Below are positions 57,529 to 64,000 of a stretch of 64,000 bases of DNA, in pieces. The translations under genes were made by a program, and so were the position numbers. The notes beneath the pieces are model-generated. The model was given only the letters and a program-made list of their open reading frames with translations, ran no database searches and had not been told where the DNA came from. The DNA is from Fumia xinanensis (GTDB taxonomy: Bacteria > Bacillota > Clostridia > Oscillospirales > Ruminococcaceae): contig NZ_JACRSV010000001.1 in NCBI RefSeq assembly GCF_014384905.1, positions 124,001 through 188,000 on the forward strand, written 5' to 3'. Position 1 is the first letter of the stretch. Each line of letters starts with the position of its first letter.

Positions 57529-58779
57529 CTATCTGCAGCGCTGCAATTCTGTTGTGGCGCCTTTCTTATCGCTTTTATAAGCGAATATTGCAGCGGCCAT
57601 CCCAACGGCACTCAAGACACTCCATATGAAAACAGTAGTGTTCCAACTGGTTCCAGATACGATGGCAGAAAAAATTGGGCTTGCCAGCGCCGCGAATAGG
57701 TAGCTGACGGCATCCAGGCAGCCGGTGATAGCCGATACCCGTCCTGTATCGCGAAATTTCAGGCAATACACGCTGAAAACCATGTTACAGGCACTGGCCA
57801 TAGCTGCATTTGCCAAAAACAGAGCAATTACCGTAAGTACAAAAAAGTTGCCACGCATTAGTGACATAGTTAAGAACATCGCCACGGAGACTGCAAAAAG
57901 TATGATTGAGGTTTTATACTCATTTTCCTTACACTTTTTTAGCAAACGAAGCCCAATAAAAGTACCTGCTAGGTTGAAGAGCGGAAGAACACTGGTAATG
58001 CCAGACGCGGTGGCAGGCAGTACTTGAAATTGCTCTGCAATGTAAGTAGGGATCCAGAAAGCGACTGCATTCCGGACGATACCATTAATAATGGTCATGA
58101 GGATAATGGGAAAAAGCTGATGTCTGCGCAATAGGGACAGGAGGGGGATAATGCCTTGGACCGGAGCCGCTGCCGAGTGAATCGCGCGAAGGTGTTTTTT
58201 TTGTTCCCAGATATGTAATACAACAAACCATAATATCGCCGTAAGGACGAGAATAATTCCTGTAATATAAAAAGACCATTTCCAGCGGTGTTGAGCAGAT
58301 GTTGCCGATGCAATCAAATAGGCCACCATAGTGCCAATGATGGATGCGGCACTCAAGGCAGTCATCAGAAGGCGGCCGGTTTGGGCAGTTGTATTTTCCG
58401 CAATCACTTTGGCAAGCGGGCCCCATAGCATTGAGAGGAGAAACCCACATGCCGCCCAGCACACACCTCCAATGATGGAGGAACCAGTGCAGGAGGAAAG
58501 GACGATTACGATGCCGGAAAAAAGCAGTCCTGCTGAAACCATCCATTTCGCTTTGATACGATCACCGATTAAGCCGTTGATAACCTGACCGATGCCGTAG
58601 GTGAAAAAGAACATGGAGCCCCATAATCCCAGCGTCGCACTGGAAAATCCGGTCTCCTTCATCATCTCCGGCATGATGGCACTGAGAATGCTCCTGCCGG
58701 CATAACAGGCATTATACGAAAGAAAGCAAATGGCGCCCAGAGAAAGGACGCCTGTTGTAGACATACGCGGTTCGTCCAT
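57529..58779 (-). CDS. MFS transporter, organophosphate antiporter-like
   Basis: A 416-residue membrane protein with about 12 helices in two halves. The N-terminal part (ACYAGRSILSAIMPEMMKETGFSSATLGLWGSMFFFTYGIGQVINGLIGDR in segments) resembles GlpT/UhpT-type carriers, with the Arg of helix 1 and the GLIGDR loop. It probably moves a small organic anion or sugar phosphate; substrate unproven. The ATG at 58,779 follows TAGGAT; the frame is open upstream to the rpiR gene. It follows a RpiR regulator, which senses phosphosugars, consistent with such a substrate. Confidence 0.85.
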   Translation of the reverse strand: MDEPRMSTTGVLSLGAICFLSYNACYAGRSILSAIMPEMMKETGFSSATLGLWGSMFFFTYGIGQVINGLIGDRIKAKWMVSAGLLFSGIVIVLSSCTGSSIIGGVCWAACGFLLSMLWGPLAKVIAENTTAQTGRLLMTALSAASIIGTMVAYLIASATSAQHRWKWSFYITGIILVLTAILWFVVLHIWEQKKHLRAIHSAAAPVQGIIPLLSLLRRHQLFPIILMTIINGIVRNAVAFWIPTYIAEQFQVLPATASGITSVLPLFNLAGTFIGLRLLKKCKENEYKTSIILFAVSVAMFLTMSLMRGNFFVLTVIALFLANAAMASACNMVFSVYCLKFRDTGRVSAITGCLDAVSYLFAALASPIFSAIVSGTSWNTTVFIWSVLSAVGMAAAIFAYKSDKKGATTELQRCR

Positions 58780-58844
58780 GACAAATCCTACTTTTCCGTA
58801 AAATTTTGCCAATTGAAAAGAAGACGCCAGCAAGACCCAGAAAA

Positions 58845-59708
58845 TCAATAACGCTGATAGTGCCGCTCCACAATTTCGTTAGTGATGGAGTGTTTTTCCA
58901 ACATAGTGTCCTCCTGTTTCGCATTAATATAGGCACACAAAGTATCCATCAGCAATAGATGTGTCAGTCGAGAAGAGACGGGCAGACGGTCGATTTGTGT
59001 TGCCTCGTTAGAAATAGCGACTAGGCTCACATCGCACAGTTTGGCCAATGCACCGCTGGAATAGCTGGTAATGCACATGGTTTTGGCACCCCGGTATTTG
59101 GCGATTTTCATAGAATCCACGATTTCATCGGTGCGGCCGGTGTGGGAAAAAGCCACCGCCAGGCAATCTTCATCCAGCATAGAGGCGGATACGGGGAGCA
59201 TAAAGGCGTCGGTTACCGCAGCACTCTGCAATCCCAAGTACCTAAAACGATAATACGCATCGTTTGCCAGAATAGCTGAAGTTGATATTCCATAAAACTC
59301 AATCCGTTTTTTGGTGTTCATAATCAAATCGATTGCTTTTTGCAATTCATCCGGACAAATTGCGTTGTAGGTGGATTGGAAAGACGCTATGGCGTTATCC
59401 ATTGTCTTTTTCATGGCGTCTTTGGGTGAGTCTTTCTCGTCTACTTCTTCTAGGAGATGATATTTATGTTTACCCAAGGACTGAGCTATGCCGATTTTCA
59501 ACCTGGTGAATCCGTCAAACCCCAATTTGTTGGAAAAGTTTACAATGCTTCCCTCCGACACTTCAATTTCTTGAGATAAGACACGCATGGTCGTATTGAT
59601 GACCTTCTCTGGATAATGCAGGATATAGCCGCCGATTTTCTTTTCCACTTCTGACATAGAAAGAAAATCCTTTTCAATTTGGCTGAGGACATTCATATTT
59701 TCAATCAT
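58845..59708 (-). CDS. MurR/RpiR-family transcriptional regulator
   Basis: A 287-residue regulator with N-terminal HTH (EKKIGGYILHYPEKVINTTMRVLSQEIEVSEGSIVNFSNKLGFDGF in segments) and SIS domain (about 125-250: TKKRIEFYGISTSAILANDAYYRF; DCLAVAFSHTGRTDEIVD; AKTMCITSYSSGALAKLCD). It lies directly upstream of the MFS gene and probably controls it in response to a sugar phosphate. Own leftward promoter with no long leader. Confidence 0.92.
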   Translation of the reverse strand: MIENMNVLSQIEKDFLSMSEVEKKIGGYILHYPEKVINTTMRVLSQEIEVSEGSIVNFSNKLGFDGFTRLKIGIAQSLGKHKYHLLEEVDEKDSPKDAMKKTMDNAIASFQSTYNAICPDELQKAIDLIMNTKKRIEFYGISTSAILANDAYYRFRYLGLQSAAVTDAFMLPVSASMLDEDCLAVAFSHTGRTDEIVDSMKIAKYRGAKTMCITSYSSGALAKLCDVSLVAISNEATQIDRLPVSSRLTHLLLMDTLCAYINAKQEDTMLEKHSITNEIVERHYQRY

Positions 59709-59754
59709 AGAAATACCTCCGTTGAAAATTGCTCATTCGTAGTCCTCTACGATG

Positions 59755-59782
59755 AGTATATCACATATTTTGGATTTGTCAA
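59755..59782 (-). promoter_or_regulatory. Promoter of the rpiR-MFS operon (leftward)
   Basis: Minus strand TTGACA (59,777-59,782), 16-base spacer, TATACT (59,755-59,760). Confidence 0.75.
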
Positions 59783-59967
59783 ATGGTTTTTGCTCAAGAA
59801 AAATATAAATTTATAATTTAATAAGCATAATCTTATTAATATTATACGGCAAAATATTCCATTTTGCAAAGATTTTTCGTGATTTTTTCTAAAAAATATG
59901 TTAAAATATCTCTCATCAAGTCAAATAGGCTAGTTAGAAAGCGTAATTGGAAGAAATAGGAGTGTTT

Positions 59968-60294
59968 ATGAATTTATTTGCTCATTTAGACCCTAATACA
60001 GAGGAAGAAAAAGTAGACATCATGTATCGGAATGCGCATGCCCGTGTTGAGCGTATTGTATCGAGCGGACAGGTGTCTCCGGGGGGTTTTTGGTATGAAC
60101 AGGACGAGGATGAATGGGTTTTAGTCCTGCAAGGAGAGGGCCGTATTCAGTATGAAAAGGGAAACGAAGCGGTTCTGCGTACGGGAGACTGTATTTTACT
60201 GCCGGCAGGCAAGCGGCACCGTGTTTCTTATACCAGTCAAAATCCTCCCTGCATTTGGCTCTGTGTGTTCAGCGGAAAGGAAGTCAACAAATGA
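59968..60294 (+). CDS. Small cupin-domain protein
   Basis: A 108-residue single cupin: QVSPGGFWYEQDEDEWVLVLQGEGRIQYEKG and RTGDCILLPAGKRHRVSYTSQNPPCIWLCVF. The first motif has Glu/Asp residues where metal-binding His are usual, and one His in RHRVSY remains, so metal binding is uncertain. Function unknown. The ATG at 59,968 follows TAGGAG; a TTG 21 bases upstream lies before that site. It overlaps the next gene by four bases. Confidence 0.8.
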   Translation: MNLFAHLDPNTEEEKVDIMYRNAHARVERIVSSGQVSPGGFWYEQDEDEWVLVLQGEGRIQYEKGNEAVLRTGDCILLPAGKRHRVSYTSQNPPCIWLCVFSGKEVNK

Positions 60295-60731
60295 GAATAC
60301 TTGTGGACGCGGATGCCTGTCCGGTGAAAACAATTATCGTCCGGGAGGCAAAAAAGAGGGGCATTCCTGTGACAATGGTCGTCGATACCAGCCACCAACT
60401 GAACGACGGCTACAGTGAAGTAGTTATGGTGGACAAAGGGGCGGACAGCGCGGACGTTAAACTCATCAATCTGACTAAATCAGGAGACTTGGTGGTTACT
60501 CAGGATTTTGGCGTTGCAGCTATGGCTTTGGGTAAGAGGGCACTGGCGCTTAACCAAAACGGGATGGAATACAGCCAGCAGAATATGGACAAGCTCCTAT
60601 TTGAGCGGCATGTGGGAAAAGAAGTTCGCCGAAGAGGACGGCATACAAAAGGGGCCCAAAAACGCACCCAAGCGGATGACCGCGCTTTTGAAGAAAAACT
60701 TATTGTGATGCTGGAAAGGAAAAGAACATGA
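60291..60731 (+). CDS. YaiI/YqxD-family protein (DUF188)
   Basis: A 146-residue PIN-like protein: MRILVDADACPVKTIIVREAKKRGIPV, VMVDKGADSADVKLINLTKSGDLVVTQDFGVAAMAL and the C-terminal RRRGRHTKGAQKRTQADDRAFEE. The Asp clusters (DADACP; GADSAD; TQDFG) match the family. Predicted RNA-related nuclease fold, function not established. ATGA overlap with the cupin upstream and with the DUF896 gene downstream. Confidence 0.9.
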   Translation: MRILVDADACPVKTIIVREAKKRGIPVTMVVDTSHQLNDGYSEVVMVDKGADSADVKLINLTKSGDLVVTQDFGVAAMALGKRALALNQNGMEYSQQNMDKLLFERHVGKEVRRRGRHTKGAQKRTQADDRAFEEKLIVMLERKRT

Positions 60732-60940
60732 AGATAACGAACCAAACTATCGGTAGAATCAACGAACTTGCGAAAAAGGCAAAGAATGAGGGACTAACCG
60801 ACGAGGAAAAAGTGGAGCAGAAAAAGCTGAGGGACGCTTATGTCGCTGCATATCGGGAGAATCTGCGCTCTACCCTGGAGCAAACGGTGATTGTTGAACC
60901 AGATGGTACCCGACGTCCCCTCAAAAAAAGGAAAAACTAA
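60728..60940 (+). CDS. DUF896 (YnzC-family) small protein
   Basis: A 70-residue protein: ITNQTIGRINELAKKAKNEGLTDEEKVEQKKLRDAYVAAYRENLRSTLEQTVIVEPDG (in parts), the UPF0291/YnzC two-helix fold. In Bacillus it belongs to the SOS-linked yneA-yneB-ynzC locus; here it ends an unrelated trio. Function unknown. It overlaps the DUF188 gene by ATGA and is followed by a terminator. Confidence 0.92.
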   Translation: MKITNQTIGRINELAKKAKNEGLTDEEKVEQKKLRDAYVAAYRENLRSTLEQTVIVEPDGTRRPLKKRKN

Positions 60941-60983
60941 AATCAACCGGAGAAAAGAATGATTTCTCCGGCTGATTTTTGTG
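60939..60983 (+). terminator. Terminator of the cupin-DUF188-DUF896 operon
   Basis: Seventeen-position stem with one mismatch (60,939-60,955 with 60,963-60,979), then T and TTTG. Confidence 0.9.
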
Positions 60984-61018
60984 CAAGGCGCAGAAATTCA
61001 AAAACTTGTCGATATGGG

Positions 61019-61047
61019 TTGTAAAGTGCCGGTAATTTCTTTATAAT
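61019..61047 (+). promoter_or_regulatory. Promoter of the DUF1846 gene
   Basis: TTGTAA (61,019-61,024), 17-base spacer, TATAAT (61,042-61,047), 40 bases before the ATG. Confidence 0.8.
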
Positions 61048-61087
61048 AATAAGAGTATGGATTAGAGCAAGTAAGGGGAAGTTTAAG

Positions 61088-62575
61088 ATGAACTTGATTG
61101 GATTTGATAACGATAAATACCTGAAGATGCAGTCGGAACATATCATGGAAAGAATTTCGCAGTTTGACAATAAACTGTATCTGGAGTTTGGTGGAAAACT
61201 GTTCGACGATTACCACGCATCCAGAGTACTTCCCGGATTTGCCCCCGACAGTAAAATCAAAATGCTGTCCCAGCTCAAAGACGACGCTGAGATAGTCATC
61301 GTTATCAACGCTTCGGATATCGAGAAAAATAAAGTTCGCGGCGATTTAGGAATTACCTACGACACTGATGTGCTGCGGCTCATTGATGCTTTCCGTGAGA
61401 TTGGCCTCTATGTAGGGAGTGTAGTGGTGAGTCAATATGCCGGTCAGGCGGCAGCCGAGCATTTTCAGAAAAAACTCGAAGGTTTGGGTATTAAGGTGTA
61501 CCGTCACTATTCCATCGCTGGTTATCCTGCCAATATTCCGCTGATCGTCAGTGATGAAGGCTACGGGAAAAACGAATATATTGAGACGACCCGTCCCTTG
61601 GTGGTCATTACGGCGCCCGGCCCTGGCAGCGGTAAGATGGCCACCTGCCTGTCCCAGCTCTACCACGAATACCGCAGAGGCACCAAAGCGGGCTACGCAA
61701 AGTTTGAGACTTTCCCTATCTGGAATCTGCCACTGAAGCATCCGGTGAACCTGGCTTACGAGGCGGCGACTGCAGATTTAAATGATGTAAACATGATCGA
61801 TCCATTCCACCTAGAGGCTTATGGGGAAACCACCGTCAACTACAACCGGGATGTGGAGATTTTTCCAGTTCTCAATGCTATTTTTGAAAAAATAACCGGT
61901 GGGGAAAGCCCCTATAAATCTCCTACTGATATGGGCGTCAATATGGTTGGAAACTGTATTACCGATGACGAGGCGGTCCGTCAGGCTTCCAAGCAGGAGA
62001 TTGTCCGTCGGTATTATCAAGCTATGTGCGATCGGCGACAGGGAAGAGGCAGCGAGGAAACCGTCGTCAAAGTAGAGCTTCTGATGAAGCAGGCGGGAAT
62101 CGATACCGATATTCGCGGGGTTGCCGCCGCCGCCAACGGAATTGCAGAGGAAACCGGCCATCCCGGAGCGGCTATTGAGCTTCCTGATGGAACCATTGTC
62201 ACTGGGAAGACCTCATCGCTGCTGGGCGCATCCTCGGCGGCGCTGCTCAATGCCTTGAAACAGCTGGGCGGCATCCGCGACAACGTTCACCTGATTTCTC
62301 CCATTATCATCGAGCCAATTCAAGACTTGAAGGTTAATCATCTGGGCAACAACAACCCCCGCCTTCACATGGACGAAACGTTGATCGCGCTGGCCATGGC
62401 GGCGGCTACTAACCCCACGGCGGAGCTTGCCATGAAGCAGCTGGAGAAGCTAAAAGGCTGCGAGGCCCATTCGTCAGTCATCCTTTCCCAAGTGGACGAT
62501 TCGGTTTACAAAAAATTGGGGATGAATCTCACCTGTGAACCCCAATATCAGACAAAGAAGCTGTACCATAAGTAA
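61088..62575 (+). CDS. DUF1846 family protein
   Basis: A 495-residue soluble protein of the DUF1846 family: start MNLIGFDNDKYLKMQSEHI, LYLEFGGKLFDDYHASRVLPGF, VVITAPGPGSGKMATCLSQLYHEY near 175 (a P-loop-like GPGSGK), NLAYEAATADLNDVNMIDPFHLEAYG, and NNPRLHMDETLIALAMAAATNPTAELA. The glycine-rich loop suggests nucleotide or phosphate binding, but the function is unknown. Common in Firmicutes. GGGGAAG precedes the ATG; own promoter and terminator. Confidence 0.9.
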   Translation: MNLIGFDNDKYLKMQSEHIMERISQFDNKLYLEFGGKLFDDYHASRVLPGFAPDSKIKMLSQLKDDAEIVIVINASDIEKNKVRGDLGITYDTDVLRLIDAFREIGLYVGSVVVSQYAGQAAAEHFQKKLEGLGIKVYRHYSIAGYPANIPLIVSDEGYGKNEYIETTRPLVVITAPGPGSGKMATCLSQLYHEYRRGTKAGYAKFETFPIWNLPLKHPVNLAYEAATADLNDVNMIDPFHLEAYGETTVNYNRDVEIFPVLNAIFEKITGGESPYKSPTDMGVNMVGNCITDDEAVRQASKQEIVRRYYQAMCDRRQGRGSEETVVKVELLMKQAGIDTDIRGVAAAANGIAEETGHPGAAIELPDGTIVTGKTSSLLGASSAALLNALKQLGGIRDNVHLISPIIIEPIQDLKVNHLGNNNPRLHMDETLIALAMAAATNPTAELAMKQLEKLKGCEAHSSVILSQVDDSVYKKLGMNLTCEPQYQTKKLYHK

Positions 62576-62656
62576 AAACAAGCGCTTTGCCTAACTGTGA
62601 AATGTACTTTGTAAGCGATTTATTGTTGACTCAGAAATTTTTCATTATCGGATAAC

Positions 62657-62690
62657 AAAACCCCGTTTTATTAAAAAACGGGGTTTTATG
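62657..62690. terminator. Bidirectional terminator
   Basis: Thirteen-pair stem AAAACCCCGTTTT (62,657-62,669) / AAAACGGGGTTTT (62,675-62,687), between the convergent DUF1846 and PHP genes. Confidence 0.92.
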
Positions 62691-62691
62691 T

Positions 62692-63507
62692 TTATCCAAT
62701 GGGAACAAAGACCGGCTGACGTTGACGGAAATAAGTGATATTTGTAAACCCCAGCTCAGAAAGTAGCTGCGTGCACTCTTTGATTCCTTTTGCGAGGTCC
62801 CTGGTGTTGTGGGAATCAGATCCCAACGAAACCATGGTTCCACCCAGTTCTCGGTATTTCTGAAGAATTGTTTTATTGGGAAGCGGTTCCCCAATTTTTT
62901 GGCGGAGTCCACTGGTGTTTACTTCCAATGCAATTCCTCTGTTAATAATACTGGTTAAGAGTAGATGGAGCTGTTCCTCATAGTCGCTTAAAAAAATACG
63001 GCGGCCCTGGTCACCTACGACATACCGCAACGGATAGGTTATATGTGCCAGAACGTCCAATTCGGTGTTCTGGACCGTCTCAATGAGCTTTTGGAAATAG
63101 CCTTGCAGTGAAGTGCGGATTTCCATATCGGACATCTTTTGCACATCTATATAATAATAGTCCTCGCCGTTTGGGCTGTTGTGATAAGAGCCGATGATGA
63201 CATCGTAGGAACGAAGTTTCACCATGACTTTGGCGTCTTTTGGGTAATCAACTGCCTCGCCAAGTTCCAGTCCGGTCAGCAGCTCGCATTGAAGTGAATG
63301 GGTACTACGAAATTGTTCTACTTTGTCCACTGACTGGCCGACCGTTTCGATACATTCTGTCAGGTTTTTTCCATTTAAATCACTGTGGTCAGTGAGGGCA
63401 AATGCCGTGAGGCCCAGTTCTTCCGCCCGGAGGCACATGGCTTCAACTGTGTCCACTGCATCAAAGCTGTAGATGGAATGATTATGGCAATCAATTAGTG
63501 AATACAT
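62692..63507 (-). CDS. PHP-domain histidinol-phosphatase-like hydrolase
   Basis: A 271-residue PHP phosphoesterase of the HisJ/HisK type. Metal motifs: IDCHNHSIYS (HxH), AFALTDHSD near 42, GLELGE near 80, VIIGSYHN near 105, LAHITYPLRY near 150, and SLGSDSHN near 228. It most resembles histidinol-phosphate phosphatases, but no his genes are near, so another phosphate ester is possible. The ATG at 63,507 follows GGGAGATG; an in-frame start 13 codons upstream lacks a site. Confidence 0.85.
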   Translation of the reverse strand: MYSLIDCHNHSIYSFDAVDTVEAMCLRAEELGLTAFALTDHSDLNGKNLTECIETVGQSVDKVEQFRSTHSLQCELLTGLELGEAVDYPKDAKVMVKLRSYDVIIGSYHNSPNGEDYYYIDVQKMSDMEIRTSLQGYFQKLIETVQNTELDVLAHITYPLRYVVGDQGRRIFLSDYEEQLHLLLTSIINRGIALEVNTSGLRQKIGEPLPNKTILQKYRELGGTMVSLGSDSHNTRDLAKGIKECTQLLSELGFTNITYFRQRQPVFVPIG

Positions 63508-63556
63508 AAAAGCATCTCCCAAGAAAATAGTATTTTTTTCCTTCAAATAGTGCTAT

Positions 63557-63585
63557 AATATACTCATACAACGAGTTTGTACCAA
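63557..63585 (-). promoter_or_regulatory. Promoter of the PHP gene (leftward)
   Basis: Minus strand TTGGTA (63,580-63,585), 17-base spacer, TATATT (63,557-63,562). Confidence 0.6.
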
Positions 63586-63627
63586 TTGTTAGCGTTATAT
63601 TATGGGGAAAATTACCCATAAGGCAGT

Positions 63628-63656
63628 TTTTAGCAAAAGAATCTGTGATATACAAT
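63628..63656 (+). promoter_or_regulatory. Possible promoter of the GNAT gene
   Basis: TTTTAG (63,628-63,633), 17-base spacer, TACAAT (63,651-63,656). Confidence 0.4.
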
Positions 63657-63737
63657 GATAAGATCGAAGGCCGCAATTAGTATAGCATATCCTGCGGTAG
63701 GGTGCAAGGACTCTATGCGGCAAAGGACGGGAAGACG

Positions 63738-64000
63738 ATGAGACAGCAGGGAACGGTCCCAATCGAGACAGAGAGGCTGAGGCTCCGACGGTTTGAGGTC
63801 GATGACAGTAAGGCGATGTTCCGCAATTGGGCAGGACATCCGGCGGTGACGAAATATTTGACTTGGGATGCCCATCAGTCGGAGGATGAGAGCCGGCAGC
63901 TTCTAGGAAAATGGTGCAAACAGTACCGTAAAAAGAACTTCTATGAATGGGCTATCGAGCTGAAAGAGGCTGGAGAACCCATCGGCTCTATTGGAGCGGT
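63738..64000 (+). CDS. GNAT-family N-acetyltransferase (partial, 3' end outside window)
   Basis: The first 87 codons of an acetyltransferase like RimJ/RimL: PIETERLRLRRFEVDDSKAMFRNWAGHPAVTKYLTWD, then WAIELKEAGEPIGSIGA. The TERLxLRxF start and the EPIGSIG strand before the acetyl-CoA site are typical. The gene runs off the window without a stop. AAGGACGGGAAG precedes the ATG. Confidence 0.85.
   Translation, partial: MRQQGTVPIETERLRLRRFEVDDSKAMFRNWAGHPAVTKYLTWDAHQSEDESRQLLGKWCKQYRKKNFYEWAIELKEAGEPIGSIGA

Noticed and set aside
1..64000. CRISPR arrays, insertion sequences, prophage or toxin-antitoxin modules
   Set aside because: I found no spaced direct repeats, transposases, integrases, phage structural genes or paired toxin genes anywhere in the window.

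Overview
The window reads as a chromosomal segment of a low-to-mid GC anaerobic Firmicute, most probably a clostridium of the Oscillospiraceae/Ruminococcaceae (cluster IV) type. The reasons are the gene families and orders (dprA-topA-trmFO, plsX-rnc-smc-ftsY, nadD-yqeK-lcp-rsfS-leuS, CIRCE-hrcA-grpE-dnaK-dnaJ), strong AGGAGG-type ribosome sites, TTGACA/TATAAT promoters with 16-18 base spacers, the clostridial families CD1247, DUF4358, DUF4830 and TM1266, and a complete [FeFe]-hydrogenase maturation set. I see no phage, insertion sequence, CRISPR array, rRNA or tRNA. It is a core-genome window with a few accessory islands.

Layout. 1-24.6 kb is almost entirely rightward housekeeping: infC end, rpmI, rplT, an rRNA methylase, luxS, dprA, topA, trmFO, plsX, rnc, a radical SAM enzyme, smc, an ASCH protein, ftsY, rdgB, yhbY, nadD, yqeK, an LCP ligase, rsfS, leuS, rpsU, yqeG, an endonuclease IV-like enzyme, aroQ, efp and a zinc-ribbon protein. 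24.6-32 kb holds transport and cofactor genes: FMN riboswitch plus riboflavin ECF component, Na/phosphate symporter, a vitamin ECF component with pyridoxal kinase, and a neurotransmitter-type symporter, with a promoter-to-terminator interval at 30.0-30.5 kb that has no convincing protein gene. 32-39.4 kb is accessory: a HAD phosphatase, a DUF4358 lipoprotein followed by an MBOAT/DHHW acyl-transfer pair, a block of nested hairpins, and a leftward operon of lipoprotein, putative nuclease-like protein and LysR regulator.

39.4-44.7 kb carries a metallopeptidase and the hydrogenase maturation operon (TM1266 regulator, hydE, hydG, hydF) behind a leader with its own promoter and a terminator. 44.7-52.3 kb has an FAD oxidoreductase with an RpiR regulator (leftward) and the class I heat-shock operon under a perfect CIRCE operator. 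52.5-64 kb holds a lipoprotein, an EF-G paralogue, a DUF4830 protein, an orphan MsmX-type sugar ABC ATPase, an RpiR-MFS pair, a tightly overlapping cupin-DUF188-DUF896 trio, a DUF1846 protein, a PHP phosphatase and the start of a GNAT acetyltransferase.

No single large novel defence or biosynthetic system stands out. The most interesting unexplained signals are RNA-level: the nested hairpin block with a cloverleaf-like part at 36,733-36,918, the candidate noncoding transcript at 30,074-30,530, the attenuator-like leader of the hydrogenase maturation operon, and the structured leaders before dnaJ, efp, rpsU, rsfS and an rpiR gene. Starts were chosen by ribosome-site spacing and family N-termini; several genes use TTG or GTG.
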